Shown here: piece after piece, positions 10,022 to 19,020 of the stretch
Position numbering within the stretch: the stretch's first letter is position 1
Layout: the number at the start of each line of letters is the position of its first letter
Origin: an uncultured Brevundimonas sp.
Lineage (GTDB): Bacteria; Pseudomonadota; Alphaproteobacteria; Caulobacterales; Caulobacteraceae
DNA: 64,000 nucleotides
Reading direction: 5' to 3'
NCBI RefSeq assembly: GCF_937863155.1
Contig: NZ_CALMFB010000024.1
Location: forward strand, 1-64,000
Program-made: the position numbers and the translations under genes
The notes under the pieces: model-generated
What the model was told of the DNA's origin: nothing
What the model saw: the letters and a program-made list of their open reading frames with translations, nothing else
Database searches by the model: none

Positions 10022-10770
10022 CAGACCGCCTCTCCGAAGAACACATCCCCCGCCGATATCAGGCGAAGCGTCCCGTCCGCCAGCCTGAGGCGCAGCGACC
10101 CGTCGCCCTCGACCCCTTCGGCCACGCCCTCGACCGTCTCATGGCCCAGGCGGGCGACGCAGGGGCCGCTCAGGGTGGCGTTGCGCCGGACCCAGGCGTC
10201 CAGCACGGGCTGAAAGCCGATCTCTTCCCATCGCCCGGCCCAGTCGGCCCAGGCCTGGGCCAGCACGTCAACCGCGACATCGGGCGACGGCGGATAGGCG
10301 ATGTCGGGTCGCAGGTGCGACGCCAGGGCCGCCGCCGGCCGTTCGGTCCCTTCCGGCGCATGGGCCAGGTTGACGCCGATGCCGACCGCCAGCCACAGGC
10401 CACCGCCGTCGTGGGCGCCGGACTCCACCAGAATGCCTGCCGCCTTGGCCCCGCCCAGCATCACGTCATTGGGCCATTTGATCGTCACGGCGCCCGGCGC
10501 CGCAAAGGCGTCCAGCAGGTCGGCCACCGCCAGGGCGGCGATGAAGGTGGCCTGGGCCGCCTCGGCCGGGGGCTTGCGCGTGGTGGTCAGAAGGGTGGCG
10601 AACAGATTGCCCGTATCGCTTTCCCACGCCCTGCCCCGCCGGCCGCGACCGGCGCTCTGACGGCGGGCGGTCAGCCAGACCGGGCCGGTCTCGCCGGCCT
10701 CGGCCCGGCGGCGCGCCTCGGCGTTGGTGGAATCGATCTGGTCGAAGCGGATGACGGGCGCAGGCAGCAC
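10021..10770 (-). CDS. birA: Biotin--[acetyl-CoA-carboxylase] ligase, monofunctional
   Basis: Attaches biotin to the carrier protein of acetyl-CoA carboxylase through biotinyl-AMP. The 249-residue protein starts directly with the catalytic domain ([10 protein letters not shown] near residue 12). It contains the nucleotide-binding loop [11 protein letters not shown] near 39-49, the [10 protein letters not shown] motif near 98 and KAAGILVE near 108, with the small SH3-like C-terminal domain after 200. There is no N-terminal helix-turn-helix, so unlike E. coli BirA it should not act as a repressor. Its start lies 143 bp below nuoN, and that gap is filled by a palindromic repeat. Confidence 0.95.
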   Translation of the reverse strand: MLPAPVIRFDQIDSTNAEARRRAEAGETGPVWLTARRQSAGRGRRGRAWESDTGNLFATLLTTTRKPPAEAAQATFIAALAVADLLDAFAAPGAVTIKWPNDVMLGGAKAAGILVESGAHDGGGLWLAVGIGVNLAHAPEGTERPAAALASHLRPDIAYPPSPDVAVDVLAQAWADWAGRWEEIGFQPVLDAWVRRNATLSGPCVARLGHETVEGVAEGVEGDGSLRLRLADGTLRLISAGDVFFGEAV

Positions 10771-10773
10771 CTA

Positions 10774-10897
10774 ATCCTCCCCCACCGGGGGAGGGGGACC
10801 ATGCGCAGCATGGTGGAGGGGGCTGAAGGCATGCGCCGGCGTGTGGGGCTGGCCCCCTCCACCGCTTCGCGGTTCCCCTCCCCCGAAGGGGGAGGAT
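10774..10897. repeat. REP-like palindromic element in the nuoN-birA gap
   Basis: About 124 bp whose ends are inverted copies: ATCCTCCCCC at 10774-10783 and GGGGGAGGAT at 10888-10897. Internal arms GGTGGAGGGGGC and GCCCCCTCCACC pair as well, and each end forms its own small hairpin (CTCCCCC-ACC-GGGGGAG and CTCCCCC-GAA-GGGGGAG). The whole can fold into a long cruciform. It resembles the dispersed G/C-rich intergenic palindromes common in Caulobacterales. It sits inside an apparent operon and may modulate readthrough into birA. Confidence 0.75.
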
Positions 10898-10913
10898 CGC
10901 GCGGGCGTCACCG

Positions 10914-12356
10914 TCATCCGGCCCCGAAGCCCGAGGCGGCGGTGCGCGTCAGCGGCTCGATCCAGGCCAGGGCGAAGATCACCAGCGGGAAGGCGAAGGC
11001 CGCCGACAGCCACGCCACCGTCCTGGCCTCGATCGGCGAGGCGTCGGGCGCGACGTCGGACGCCGGGGCGTCGAACCACATCAGCTTGATGATCCGCAGA
11101 TAGTAGAAGGCGGCCACGACCGAGGCGACCAGACCGGCGGCGCCCGCCATCCAGTAGCCGGCGTCGGCCGCCGCGCCGAACACCGCCCATTTGGCCCAGA
11201 AGCCCGACAGCGGCGGCATGCCCAAAACCGACAGCGACAGGATGGTCAGAGCCACGGCCGTCATCGGCTTTTCACGGCTCAGGCCCGCCAGATCGCTGAT
11301 CGACCGGATCGGACGCCCGCCCCGCGACAGCGACAGCAGCACGGCGAAGAAGCCCAGCTGGTCCACCACATACAGGGTCATGAACAGCAGCATGGCCTGG
11401 ACGCCCGCCTGGGTGCCCGCCGTGATGCCCAGAAGGGCGTAACCGATGTTGGCGATGGACGAATAGGCCAGCAGGCGCTGGATGTCCTTTTGCACCAGAC
11501 CGCCGAAGGCGCCGACCGCGAAGCTGATCAGCGAGATCAGGATCAGCACCTGGGCCCACTGGTCGTGCGACTGGGCGAAGCCGTCGGTCAGGACGCGCGC
11601 CGTCAGCACCATGGCCGCCACCTTGGGCGCCGTGGCGAACAGGGCCACCACCGGCGTGGGGGCGCCTTCGTAGACATCGGGCGTCCACATGTGGAAGGGC
11701 GCGGCCGAAACCTTGAACGCCAGGCCGCAGATCAGGAACACCAGGCCGAACACCAGGCCGACGCCGGGGTTTTCGCCCGCATAGGCGGCGATGGCGTCAT
11801 AGTTCATCGAGCCGGTGAAGCCGTAGATCAGGCTGGCGCCATACAGCAGCAGGCCCGACGACAGGGCGCCCAGGACGAAATATTTCAGGCCCGCTTCCGA
11901 CGCCTTCAGATTGTCGCGGTGGAAGGCGGCCAGGACATACAGCGCCAGCGAATGCAGCTCGACCCCGACATACAGCGAGATCAGGTCGCCCGACGACGCC
12001 ATCATGGCCATGCCGACGGCGGCCAGGACGATCAGGATCGGATATTCGAACTTGGCGATGCGGGTGCGCGCCATCCAGCCATCGCCCAGCACCACGCACA
12101 CGGCCGCCGACAGATAGATCAGCGCCTTGGCGAACACCGCCAGCGGGTCGGCCACGAAGGCGCCGTTGAAGGCGGTTCCCAAGGGGCCGGTGACGGCCAG
12201 GCCGGTCGCGACCAGCAGCAGCAGCACCGACAGGCCGGACACCAGACGGGCCGACTTTTCGCCGATGAAGGCGCCGACCATCAGCAGCGCCAGGGCGCCG
12301 ATGGCGAGCGTCAGCTCCGAGGCCGCAAGGTTCAGGGCGGGGATCAGGTCAGGCAT
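10914..12356 (-). CDS. nuoN: NADH-quinone oxidoreductase subunit N
   Basis: Antiporter-like membrane subunit (480 residues, about 14 helices) of complex I, one of the proton-pumping modules in the membrane arm. The proton_antipo_M domain is seen in YVGVELHSLALYVLAAFHRDN (with the essential Glu of helix 5, near residue 130), KYFVLGALSSGLLLYG, FKVSAAPFHMWTPDVYEGAP (the conserved Lys/His loop near 215-235) and KDIQRLLAYSSIANIGYAL near 295. It is the last nuo gene and starts 7 nt after nuoM. Confidence 0.97.
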   Translation of the reverse strand: MPDLIPALNLAASELTLAIGALALLMVGAFIGEKSARLVSGLSVLLLLVATGLAVTGPLGTAFNGAFVADPLAVFAKALIYLSAAVCVVLGDGWMARTRIAKFEYPILIVLAAVGMAMMASSGDLISLYVGVELHSLALYVLAAFHRDNLKASEAGLKYFVLGALSSGLLLYGASLIYGFTGSMNYDAIAAYAGENPGVGLVFGLVFLICGLAFKVSAAPFHMWTPDVYEGAPTPVVALFATAPKVAAMVLTARVLTDGFAQSHDQWAQVLILISLISFAVGAFGGLVQKDIQRLLAYSSIANIGYALLGITAGTQAGVQAMLLFMTLYVVDQLGFFAVLLSLSRGGRPIRSISDLAGLSREKPMTAVALTILSLSVLGMPPLSGFWAKWAVFGAAADAGYWMAGAAGLVASVVAAFYYLRIIKLMWFDAPASDVAPDASPIEARTVAWLSAAFAFPLVIFALAWIEPLTRTAASGFGAG

Positions 12357-12363
12357 ATGGATC

Positions 12364-13857
12364 TCACCCGCCGATCGCGGCGCGATAGGCGCTGGTCAGG
12401 GCCTCAACCGAGGGCCCGGTGATGTCGAGAACGGCCGCGGGATAGACCCCCAGCCAGATCGTGCCGACGATCAGCGGCAGGAACAGGATCAGTTCGCGCC
12501 GGTCGATGTCGGTGATGGTCTTCAGCGCCGGATTGGTGATCTCGCCGAACATGACGTTGCGATACAGCGTCAGCGCATAGACCGCCGAGAAGATCACGCC
12601 CGAGGCCGCGATCAGCGCCGTCCAGGTCGAGGCCTGATAGGCGCCGGTCATGGTCAGGACCTCGCCCACGAAACCGCTGGTGCCTGGCAGGCCGACATTG
12701 GCCATGGTGAACATCAGGAAGATGGCCGCGAACCACGGCATCTTGCTGGTCAGGCCGCCATAGAAGGCGATCTCGCGGGTGTGCATCCGGTCGTAGACCA
12801 CGCCCACGCACAGGAACAGCGCGCCCGAGATCAGGCCGTGGCTGATCATCTGGAACACCGCACCCTGCACGCCGGTGTCGTTGCCGGCGAAGATGCCCAT
12901 GGTCACGAAACCCATGTGCGCCACCGACGAATAGGCGATCAGCTTCTTGATGTCCGTCTGCCGGAAGGCGACCAGCGACGTATAGACCACCGCGATCACC
13001 GACAGGCCGAAGACCAGCGGCTGGAACATCTGCGACGCCTGCGGGAACATGGGCAGGTTGAACAGGATGAAGCCGTAGCCGCCCAGCTTCAGCAGGATGC
13101 CGGCCAGGATCACCGACCCCGCCGTGGGCGCCTGGACGTGGGCGTCGGGCAGCCAGGTATGCACCGGCCACATCGGCATCTTCACCGCGAACGAGGCGAA
13201 GAAGGCCAGCCACAGCAAGGGCTGAACCGCCGGATCGAAGGCGTATTCCTTCAGCGCCGGAATACTGGTGGTGCCCGTCTCGTGCGCCATCCACAGCATG
13301 GCCAGCAGCATCAGCACCGACCCCAACAGGGTGTAGAGGAAGAATTTATAGGCCGCGTAGATCCGGTTCTGACCGCCCCAGACCCCGATGATCAGGAACA
13401 TCGGCACCAGGCCGCCTTCGAAGAAGATGTAGAACAGGAACATGTCCAGCGCCGTGAAGACGCCGATCACCAGCGTCTCCAGCACCAGGAAGGCGATCAT
13501 ATATTCGACGACGCGCGTCTTGATCGTGTTCCAGCTGGCCAGGATGCACAGGGGCATCAGGAAGGCGGTCAGTAGCACGAACAGGATCGAAATCCCGTCC
13601 ACGCCCAGGTGATACTGGGCGCCGGCGAACCACTGATAGCGCTCGACGAACTGATAGGCCGGGTTGGAGGAGTCAAAGCCCGCCACCAGCAGGATCGACA
13701 CCCCCAGGGTGACCAGGGTCGTGGCCATGGCGATCCAGCGCGCGGCCGGCGCCGCCGCCTCGCCCCGCTTGCTCAGCAGATGCGCGACCAGGATCACCCC
13801 CGCGCCGACCAGCGGCAGGAAGGTGACCAGGCTCAGGATGTTCGGAATCACCGGCAT
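12364..13857 (-). CDS. nuoM: NADH-quinone oxidoreductase subunit M
   Basis: Antiporter-like proton-pumping subunit of the complex I membrane arm, 497 residues and about 14 helices. Diagnostic stretches are [20 protein letters not shown] (helix 5 Glu, near residue 145), [20 protein letters not shown] near 230, the conserved KLGGYGF on helix 8, and [18 protein letters not shown] near 300. It starts 4 nt after nuoL ends and stops 7 nt before nuoN, so the three antiporter genes are tightly coupled. Confidence 0.97.
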   Translation of the reverse strand: MPVIPNILSLVTFLPLVGAGVILVAHLLSKRGEAAAPAARWIAMATTLVTLGVSILLVAGFDSSNPAYQFVERYQWFAGAQYHLGVDGISILFVLLTAFLMPLCILASWNTIKTRVVEYMIAFLVLETLVIGVFTALDMFLFYIFFEGGLVPMFLIIGVWGGQNRIYAAYKFFLYTLLGSVLMLLAMLWMAHETGTTSIPALKEYAFDPAVQPLLWLAFFASFAVKMPMWPVHTWLPDAHVQAPTAGSVILAGILLKLGGYGFILFNLPMFPQASQMFQPLVFGLSVIAVVYTSLVAFRQTDIKKLIAYSSVAHMGFVTMGIFAGNDTGVQGAVFQMISHGLISGALFLCVGVVYDRMHTREIAFYGGLTSKMPWFAAIFLMFTMANVGLPGTSGFVGEVLTMTGAYQASTWTALIAASGVIFSAVYALTLYRNVMFGEITNPALKTITDIDRRELILFLPLIVGTIWLGVYPAAVLDITGPSVEALTSAYRAAIGG

Positions 13858-13861
13858 CGGC

Positions 13862-15967
13862 TCAGGCGCCCCAGGCGTAGATGGCGAAGGCGAGGAAGCC
13901 GGCGACGCCCAGCAACATCACGAACGCATAGTGATAGACATAGCCCGACTGGACCTTGGACAGGCGGCCGGCGAACACGCGCGACAGGAAGGCCATGCCG
14001 TTCGGCCCGCCCCCGTCGATGATCTTGACGTCCCCGACCTTCCAGAACATGTCGCCCAGGGCCTTGGCGCCCTTCACGAACACCGCGTCGTACAGCTCGT
14101 CGAAATACCATTTGTTGTACAGGAAGGCGTGGATCACCCCGCCCCGCTCGGCCATGCGGCGGGCCATGCCTTCCTTGATGACATACAGCCAGAAGGCGAC
14201 GGCGGTCCCGATCAGCGTCAGGATCAGCGGCGACCACTTGACCCAGGTCGGCACCCCATGGGCGTCGTGCAGGACGTGGTTGTCGGGGGCGTTGAAGATG
14301 GCCCCGCGCCAGAAGTCGTTCTCGTGGTGGCCGGTGAAGAACGGCTCGAACACCATGCCGGCGAACACCGCCCCGACCGACAGGATCAGCAGAGGCGCGA
14401 TCATCACCCAGGGCGATTCATGCGGCTTAAGCGGGCCATGGTGGTGGTGATCGTCGTGGGCGTGATCGTCGTGCGCCGGATGGGCGCCGTCGGCCAGAGG
14501 CTCGTCATGCGTCTCCAGCTGGGCCGGCTGGGCGGCGTGGTCGTCATGGGCGTGCTCGTGATGATCCTCGTCCTTCCACACCGGCTTGTTGTGGAAGGTC
14601 ATGAACACCAGACGCCAGGAATAATAGGCCGTCAGACCGGCGGCGAAGATGCCGACGAAGAAGGCGAACAGGCCCATGGGCGAATGGTTCGAGGCGGCGG
14701 CCGCAAAGGCGCTCTCGATCACGATGTCCTTGGAATAGAAGCCCGCCAGGCCGCCGATGCCAGGGATGCCCAGGCCGGTGATGGCGATGGTCCCGATCAT
14801 CATCACGGCATAGGTGATGGGCAACAGCTTCCACAGGCCGCCCATCTTCCGCATGTCCTGTTCGTGGTGCATGCCGTGGATCACCGAACCGGCGCCCAGG
14901 AACAGCAGGGCCTTGAAGAAGGCGTGGGTGAACAGGTGGAACATGGCCGCCTCATAGGCGCCCACGCCGGCGGCGAAGAACATGTAGCCCAGCTGCGAAC
15001 AGGTCGAATAGGCGATGACCCGCTTGATGTCGTTCTGGGCCAGGCCGACCGTGGCGGCGAACAGGGCCGTGACGGCGCCGGTCAGGGCCACGATCTGCGA
15101 CGCCACCGGGGCGTACTCGAAGATCGGGCTGAGAAGGCAGACCATATAGACCCCGGCCGTCACCATGGTGGCGGCGTGGATCAGGGCCGAAACCGGCGTC
15201 GGGCCTTCCATGGCGTCGGGCAGCCAGGTGTGCAGGAAGAACTGGGCCGACTTGCCCATGGCGCCGATGAACAGCAGGAAGGCCGCCAGATCCAGCGCCG
15301 ACCAGGTGTGCCCCAGGAACGCCCACCCCGTCCCGGCCTTGGCCGCGATCAGGGGGAACAGCTCGGCGAAGTTGATGGTGCCGAACATCCAGAACAGCGT
15401 CATGATGCCCAGCACGAAGCCGAAGTCGCCGACGCGGTTGACCACGAAGGCCTTGATGGCGGCGGCGCTGGCCGTGGGCTTCTTGTACCAGAAGCCGATC
15501 AGCAGATAGGACGCCAGCCCCACCCCTTCCCAGCCGAAGAACAGCTGCATGAAGTCGGCGGCGGTCACCAGGGCCAGCATGGCGAAGGTGAACAGCGACA
15601 GATAGGCGAAGAACCGCGGCTTGTCCGGGTCTTCGGCCATGTAGCCCCAGCTGTACAGGTGCACCAGCGACGACACGGTGGTGACCACGATCAGCATGGT
15701 GGCCGACAGGGCGTCGACGCGGATCGACCAGGCCGACTGGAAATCCCCGACATTGATGAAGGGCAGCAACTCGACCGTGAAGGCCGGCATATGGCCCCAC
15801 GTATGCTGGCTGAACACGATCCAGCCCACGGCGCACGAGAAGAACAGCAGGCCGGTGGTGATCGCCTGGGACGCGACATTGCCGATGCGGCGGCCGGTCA
15901 GGCCCGCGATCGCGGCGCCCAGCAGCGGGGCGAAGACGCCCAGGGTGACGAGAGTCTGGATGGTCAC
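13862..15967 (-). CDS. nuoL: NADH-quinone oxidoreductase subunit L with a His-rich insertion
   Basis: Distal antiporter-like subunit of complex I, whose long C-terminal lateral helix braces the membrane arm. The 701-residue length is normal to long for the family. Conserved stretches are [17 protein letters not shown] near 144, [20 protein letters not shown] near 230, and [18 protein letters not shown] near 310. Between the antiporter core and the C-terminal helix, about residues 463-517, there is a hydrophilic segment with about 15 histidines and many acidic residues (HHEHAHDDH, then [13 protein letters not shown]). Such runs often bind divalent metals. nuoK ends 2 nt upstream. Confidence 0.96.
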   Translation of the reverse strand: MTIQTLVTLGVFAPLLGAAIAGLTGRRIGNVASQAITTGLLFFSCAVGWIVFSQHTWGHMPAFTVELLPFINVGDFQSAWSIRVDALSATMLIVVTTVSSLVHLYSWGYMAEDPDKPRFFAYLSLFTFAMLALVTAADFMQLFFGWEGVGLASYLLIGFWYKKPTASAAAIKAFVVNRVGDFGFVLGIMTLFWMFGTINFAELFPLIAAKAGTGWAFLGHTWSALDLAAFLLFIGAMGKSAQFFLHTWLPDAMEGPTPVSALIHAATMVTAGVYMVCLLSPIFEYAPVASQIVALTGAVTALFAATVGLAQNDIKRVIAYSTCSQLGYMFFAAGVGAYEAAMFHLFTHAFFKALLFLGAGSVIHGMHHEQDMRKMGGLWKLLPITYAVMMIGTIAITGLGIPGIGGLAGFYSKDIVIESAFAAAASNHSPMGLFAFFVGIFAAGLTAYYSWRLVFMTFHNKPVWKDEDHHEHAHDDHAAQPAQLETHDEPLADGAHPAHDDHAHDDHHHHGPLKPHESPWVMIAPLLILSVGAVFAGMVFEPFFTGHHENDFWRGAIFNAPDNHVLHDAHGVPTWVKWSPLILTLIGTAVAFWLYVIKEGMARRMAERGGVIHAFLYNKWYFDELYDAVFVKGAKALGDMFWKVGDVKIIDGGGPNGMAFLSRVFAGRLSKVQSGYVYHYAFVMLLGVAGFLAFAIYAWGA

Positions 15968-15969
15968 GA

Positions 15970-16278
15970 TCAGCCCTTCATCACGCTGGCGTCGTCAACC
16001 GCGATGTCGCCGCGGTTGCGGAAGAAGGTCACCAGGATCGCCAGGCCCACGGCCGCCTCGGCGGCGGCGACGGTCAGGACGAACATGGCCATCACCTGCC
16101 CGGCCACATCGTTCAGATGGGTCGAGAAGGCGACGAAATTGATGTTCACGGCCAGCAGGATCAGCTCGACCGACATCAGGATGATGATGACGTTCTTGCG
16201 GTTCACGAAGATGCCGAACACCCCGATGGTGAACAGCATGGCGGCGACCGACAGGTAATGCGGCAGCGCGATTTCCAT
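15970..16278 (-). CDS. nuoK: NADH-quinone oxidoreductase subunit K
   Basis: Small three-helix subunit (102 residues) of the proton channel between NuoJ and NuoN. The sequence starts [19 protein letters not shown] and has [19 protein letters not shown], with the conserved Glu-36-type residue, and [19 protein letters not shown], with the Glu-72-type residue. The ATG at 16278 overlaps the nuoJ stop by one base (TGATG). Longer readings that run into nuoJ are not credible. Confidence 0.96.
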   Translation of the reverse strand: MEIALPHYLSVAAMLFTIGVFGIFVNRKNVIIILMSVELILLAVNINFVAFSTHLNDVAGQVMAMFVLTVAAAEAAVGLAILVTFFRNRGDIAVDDASVMKG

Positions 16279-16904
16279 CAGCGAAGCTCCTCGGGGGTCA
16301 CGCCCACGCCGGTCTGGACGCTCTTGACCTGCATGGCGGTCTTGGCGTCGCGGCCGACCTGGCGGCTGACGTCCTGGCGCTTGATGTTGGGCTTGTGGCG
16401 CAGGGTCAGCACGATGGCGCCGATCATGGCGATCAGCAGCACGATCCCCGCCGCCTGGAAGAAATAGACGTAGTCGGTGTACAGCACCCGACCGATGGCC
16501 TCGACATTGGTCTGGTCCGGCGTCGCGGCGATGGGACCGGCGGCGTCGCGCGCGGCCCCGCCCTGGACCACGGCCATGGACACCACGATCATCTCGACCA
16601 GCAGCACCGCCGCCACGATCCCGCCCAGCGGCAGATAGCGGGCATAGCCTTCGCGCAGCCGCACGAAGTCCACGTCCAGCATCATGACCACGAACAGGAA
16701 CAGCACCGCGACCGCGCCGACGTAAACCACGACCAGCAGCATGGCCAGGAACTCGGCGCCCATCAGCACGAACAGCCCCGCCGCCGAGAAGAACGACAGG
16801 ATCAGCCACAGCACGCTGTGCACCGGGTTGCGCGCGGTCACAACCATGAAGGCCGGGATCACCGCCGCCGCGGCCAGGATGTAGAAGGCGATGCCTTGCA
16901 GCAT
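16278..16904 (-). CDS. nuoJ: NADH-quinone oxidoreductase subunit J
   Basis: Five-helix membrane subunit (208 residues) of complex I whose third helix carries the pi-bulge linked to quinone-coupled pumping. Recognisable parts are [22 protein letters not shown] near residue 25, [31 protein letters not shown] near 50-80, and the terminal helix near 150-175. The C-terminal tail after residue 180 ([20 protein letters not shown]) is hydrophilic. It is separated from nuoI by a 60-bp gap that contains a hairpin. Confidence 0.96.
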   Translation of the reverse strand: MLQGIAFYILAAAAVIPAFMVVTARNPVHSVLWLILSFFSAAGLFVLMGAEFLAMLLVVVYVGAVAVLFLFVVMMLDVDFVRLREGYARYLPLGGIVAAVLLVEMIVVSMAVVQGGAARDAAGPIAATPDQTNVEAIGRVLYTDYVYFFQAAGIVLLIAMIGAIVLTLRHKPNIKRQDVSRQVGRDAKTAMQVKSVQTGVGVTPEELR

Positions 16905-16934
16905 TTGCGGGCCAGGCCCTTTCTTTCGGTGCGG

Positions 16935-16957
16935 CGCGATCCCCGATCGGAATCGCG
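16935..16957 (-). other. Hairpin in the nuoI-nuoJ gap
   Basis: In the only sizeable gap among the nuo genes, the transcript can form a 9-bp stem (CGCGATTCC pairing with GGGATCGCG through one G-U, loop of 5 nt). No U-run follows on the minus strand, so it does not look like a terminator. It could be an mRNA stability or processing element. Confidence 0.35.
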
Positions 16958-16964
16958 GCCGGGT

Positions 16965-17456
16965 TTAGCGATACGGCGCGTCGAGTTCCAGATTCTTGGC
17001 GATCAGCCGTTCCCAGCGGTCGCCGTTGGCCAGCAGGCGGGCCTTGTCATAGTAAAGTTCTTCGCGGGTCTCGGTGGCGAACTCCTGGTTCGGACCTTCC
17101 ACGATGGCGTCCACCGGGCAGGCCTCCTGGCACAGGCCGCAGTAGATGCATTTGACCATGTCGATGTCGTAGCGGGTCGTGCGGCGGCTGCCGTCGGCGC
17201 GCGGTTCGGCCTCGATGGTGATGGCCTGGGCCGGGCAGATGGCCTCGCACAGCTTGCAGGCGATGCAGCGTTCCTCGCCGTTCGGATAGCGGCGCAGGGC
17301 GTGCTCGCCCCGGAAGCGCGGCGACACCGGGTTGCGCTCGAACGGATAGTTCACCGTCGCCTTGGGCTTCAGCATGTATTTGACCGTCAGGCCGACCGCG
17401 CCCACGGCGTCGACCAGCAGGGCGCCTTTCACGGCTTGCTTCAGGCGGGCGATCAT
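16965..17456 (-). CDS. nuoI: NADH-quinone oxidoreductase subunit I
   Basis: Ferredoxin-like subunit (163 residues) carrying the two 4Fe-4S clusters N6a and N6b that relay electrons towards N2. Both motifs are intact: [12 protein letters not shown] near residue 62 and [12 protein letters not shown] near 101. The N-terminus [28 protein letters not shown] forms the amphipathic membrane-contact helix. The ATG at 17456 overlaps the preceding small lipoprotein gene by 4 nt (ATGA). Upstream extensions read into that gene. Confidence 0.97.
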   Translation of the reverse strand: MIARLKQAVKGALLVDAVGAVGLTVKYMLKPKATVNYPFERNPVSPRFRGEHALRRYPNGEERCIACKLCEAICPAQAITIEAEPRADGSRRTTRYDIDMVKCIYCGLCQEACPVDAIVEGPNQEFATETREELYYDKARLLANGDRWERLIAKNLELDAPYR

Positions 17457-17668
17457 TGGGTCTCTCCGGGACGGCGGCACTCGCGCTGATAGCGGGCCGT
17501 GTCCTTGTTCATCGTGGCGCACGCGCGGGCGCGTTCGGCCTCGCGCGCGGCGATCTCGTCCTGGCGGCGCTGCCACTGATAGGGCGAGGTCGGCATGGCC
17601 TCATAGGGCGTGCAGGCGGCCAGGCCGCCGGCGCCGAGAAGGGTCAGCATCAGGGCCATGCGGATCAC
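17453..17668 (-). CDS. Small lipoprotein between nuoH and nuoI (accessory nuo gene)
   Basis: Seventy-one residues, not a known complex I subunit. A short signal sequence ends in a lipobox (GAGGLAAC, lipidated Cys near residue 19). The remainder is hydrophilic and helix-prone ([25 protein letters not shown]) with two further cysteines. The GTG start at 17668 overlaps the nuoH stop as GTGA, and the stop overlaps the nuoI ATG as ATGA, so it is translationally tied to both. An ATG at 17659 is the alternative start. A periplasm-facing accessory or assembly factor is possible but unproven. Confidence 0.75.
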   Translation of the reverse strand: MIRMALMLTLLGAGGLAACTPYEAMPTSPYQWQRRQDEIAAREAERARACATMNKDTARYQRECRRPGETQ

Positions 17669-18729
17669 GCCCCCACCCCGAACACGCGCCAGGCGGCGAC
17701 CACGACCACCGCCACCAGCGACGTCGGCAAGAAGATCTTCCAGCCCAGCCGCATCAGCTGGTCATAGCGGTAACGGGGCACGAAGGCCTTCACCAGGGCG
17801 AACATGAAGAACCAGAAGACGATCTTCACGAACAGCACGCCGAACAGCAGCAGGTTGCGCACCCATTCCGGCCAGGCGTCGGCGAAGCCGATGGGGAAAC
17901 CCGGGTTCCAGCCGCCGAAGAACAGCAGGCTGATCATCACACACATGAAGACGATGTTGGCGTATTCGCCGATCATGAACAGCAGATAGGGGGTCGAGCT
18001 GTATTCGACCTGATAGCCGGCCACCAGTTCGGACTCCGCCTCGGGCAGGTCGAACGGCGGGCGGTTGGTCTCGGCCAGGGCCGAGATGAAGAAGATGATG
18101 GCCATCGGGAACATGACGATCACGGTCGGCCAGGTGTCCAGGCCGCCGCCAAAGGCGTTCCAGTTCCAGATCCAGCCCGACTGCTGGGTCACGATGGACG
18201 TCAGGTTCATCGACCCGGCCAGCAGGATCACATTGACGATGATCAGGCCGATGGAGACCTCGTAGGACACCATCTGCGCGGCGGACCGCAGCGACCCCAG
18301 GAACGGATACTTCGAGTTCGAAGCCCAGCCGCCCATGATGATGCCGTACACGCCCAGCGAGCTGATGGCGAAGATGTACAGGATGCCGACGTTCAGGTCG
18401 GAGATGACCCAGCCCGGCGCGAACGGGATCACCGCCCAGGCGATGAAGGCCAGGATGAAGGTGATCAGCGGCGCCAGCAGGAAGACGACCTTGTCCGACC
18501 CGGCCGGAACGACGATCTCCTTCAGCACGAATTTGAAGAAGTCGGCGAACGACTGCAGCAGGCCGAAGGGGCCGACGACATTCGGTCCTTTGCGCAGTTG
18601 AACGCCCGCCCAGATCTTGCGGTCCGCCAGCAGCAGGAAGGCCAGCGAGATCAGGATGCCGACCGTGACCAGCAGGATCTGGCCGACGGTGATCAGGGTC
18701 CAGCCGACCGGGGTGCTCCAGAATTCCAT
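17665..18729 (-). CDS. nuoH: NADH-quinone oxidoreductase subunit H
   Basis: Eight-helix subunit (354 residues) at the junction of the hydrophilic and membrane arms, forming most of the quinone chamber. Conserved segments include [20 protein letters not shown] (residues about 31-50), [20 protein letters not shown] near 140, and the acidic quinone-site loop [20 protein letters not shown] near 220-240. The ATG at 18729 ([11 protein letters not shown]) overlaps the stop of the preceding small gene by 1 nt. An in-frame start at 18777 would run back into that gene and is rejected. Confidence 0.97.
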   Translation of the reverse strand: MEFWSTPVGWTLITVGQILLVTVGILISLAFLLLADRKIWAGVQLRKGPNVVGPFGLLQSFADFFKFVLKEIVVPAGSDKVVFLLAPLITFILAFIAWAVIPFAPGWVISDLNVGILYIFAISSLGVYGIIMGGWASNSKYPFLGSLRSAAQMVSYEVSIGLIIVNVILLAGSMNLTSIVTQQSGWIWNWNAFGGGLDTWPTVIVMFPMAIIFFISALAETNRPPFDLPEAESELVAGYQVEYSSTPYLLFMIGEYANIVFMCVMISLLFFGGWNPGFPIGFADAWPEWVRNLLLFGVLFVKIVFWFFMFALVKAFVPRYRYDQLMRLGWKIFLPTSLVAVVVVAAWRVFGVGA

Positions 18730-19016
18730 CAGACAGCCTCGGCGCGATAGATCAGATAGGCGAAAAGCAGGATGCAAAGGTTCTCGCCGATGAAGGCGAG
18801 ACGGATCAGCCAGACCTGGCGATGAACGCCAAGGTCATGCAGGCGTGTCTCGCCCCCAAACAGGGCGGTCGTCAGACGATTTCCGTCCTCAGGATTCTGC
18901 GGATCGATGCCGAGCGTCTTGGTCAGCGCGCGGACTTCCTTGACGAACAGAAGCATCAGAACGACCGACACCAGAAGCGGAGCGAACATCCAGATGGGAT
19001 AACCGGCCAGCGTCAT
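18729..19016 (-). CDS. Small two-helix membrane protein between nuoG and nuoH (accessory nuo gene)
   Basis: Ninety-five residues, unassigned. There are two hydrophobic helices (about 6-25 and 71-90). Between them is a hydrophilic stretch ([21 protein letters not shown] ... [19 protein letters not shown]). The ATG at 19016 lies 4 nt after the nuoG stop, and its stop overlaps the nuoH ATG by 1 nt. The stop-start junction with nuoG is identical over 21 bases to the one between nuoF and its own accessory gene. Codon use is normal for the window. Confidence 0.78.
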   Translation of the reverse strand: MTLAGYPIWMFAPLLVSVVLMLLFVKEVRALTKTLGIDPQNPEDGNRLTTALFGGETRLHDLGVHRQVWLIRLAFIGENLCILLFAYLIYRAEAV

Positions 19017-19020
19017 CGCC

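Noticed and set aside
13664..16258. 864-codon plus-strand open frame, His/Asp/Gln-rich
   Set aside because: It is antisense to nuoM, nuoL and nuoK, has no domain and a composition typical of the reverse frame of G/C-rich genes.
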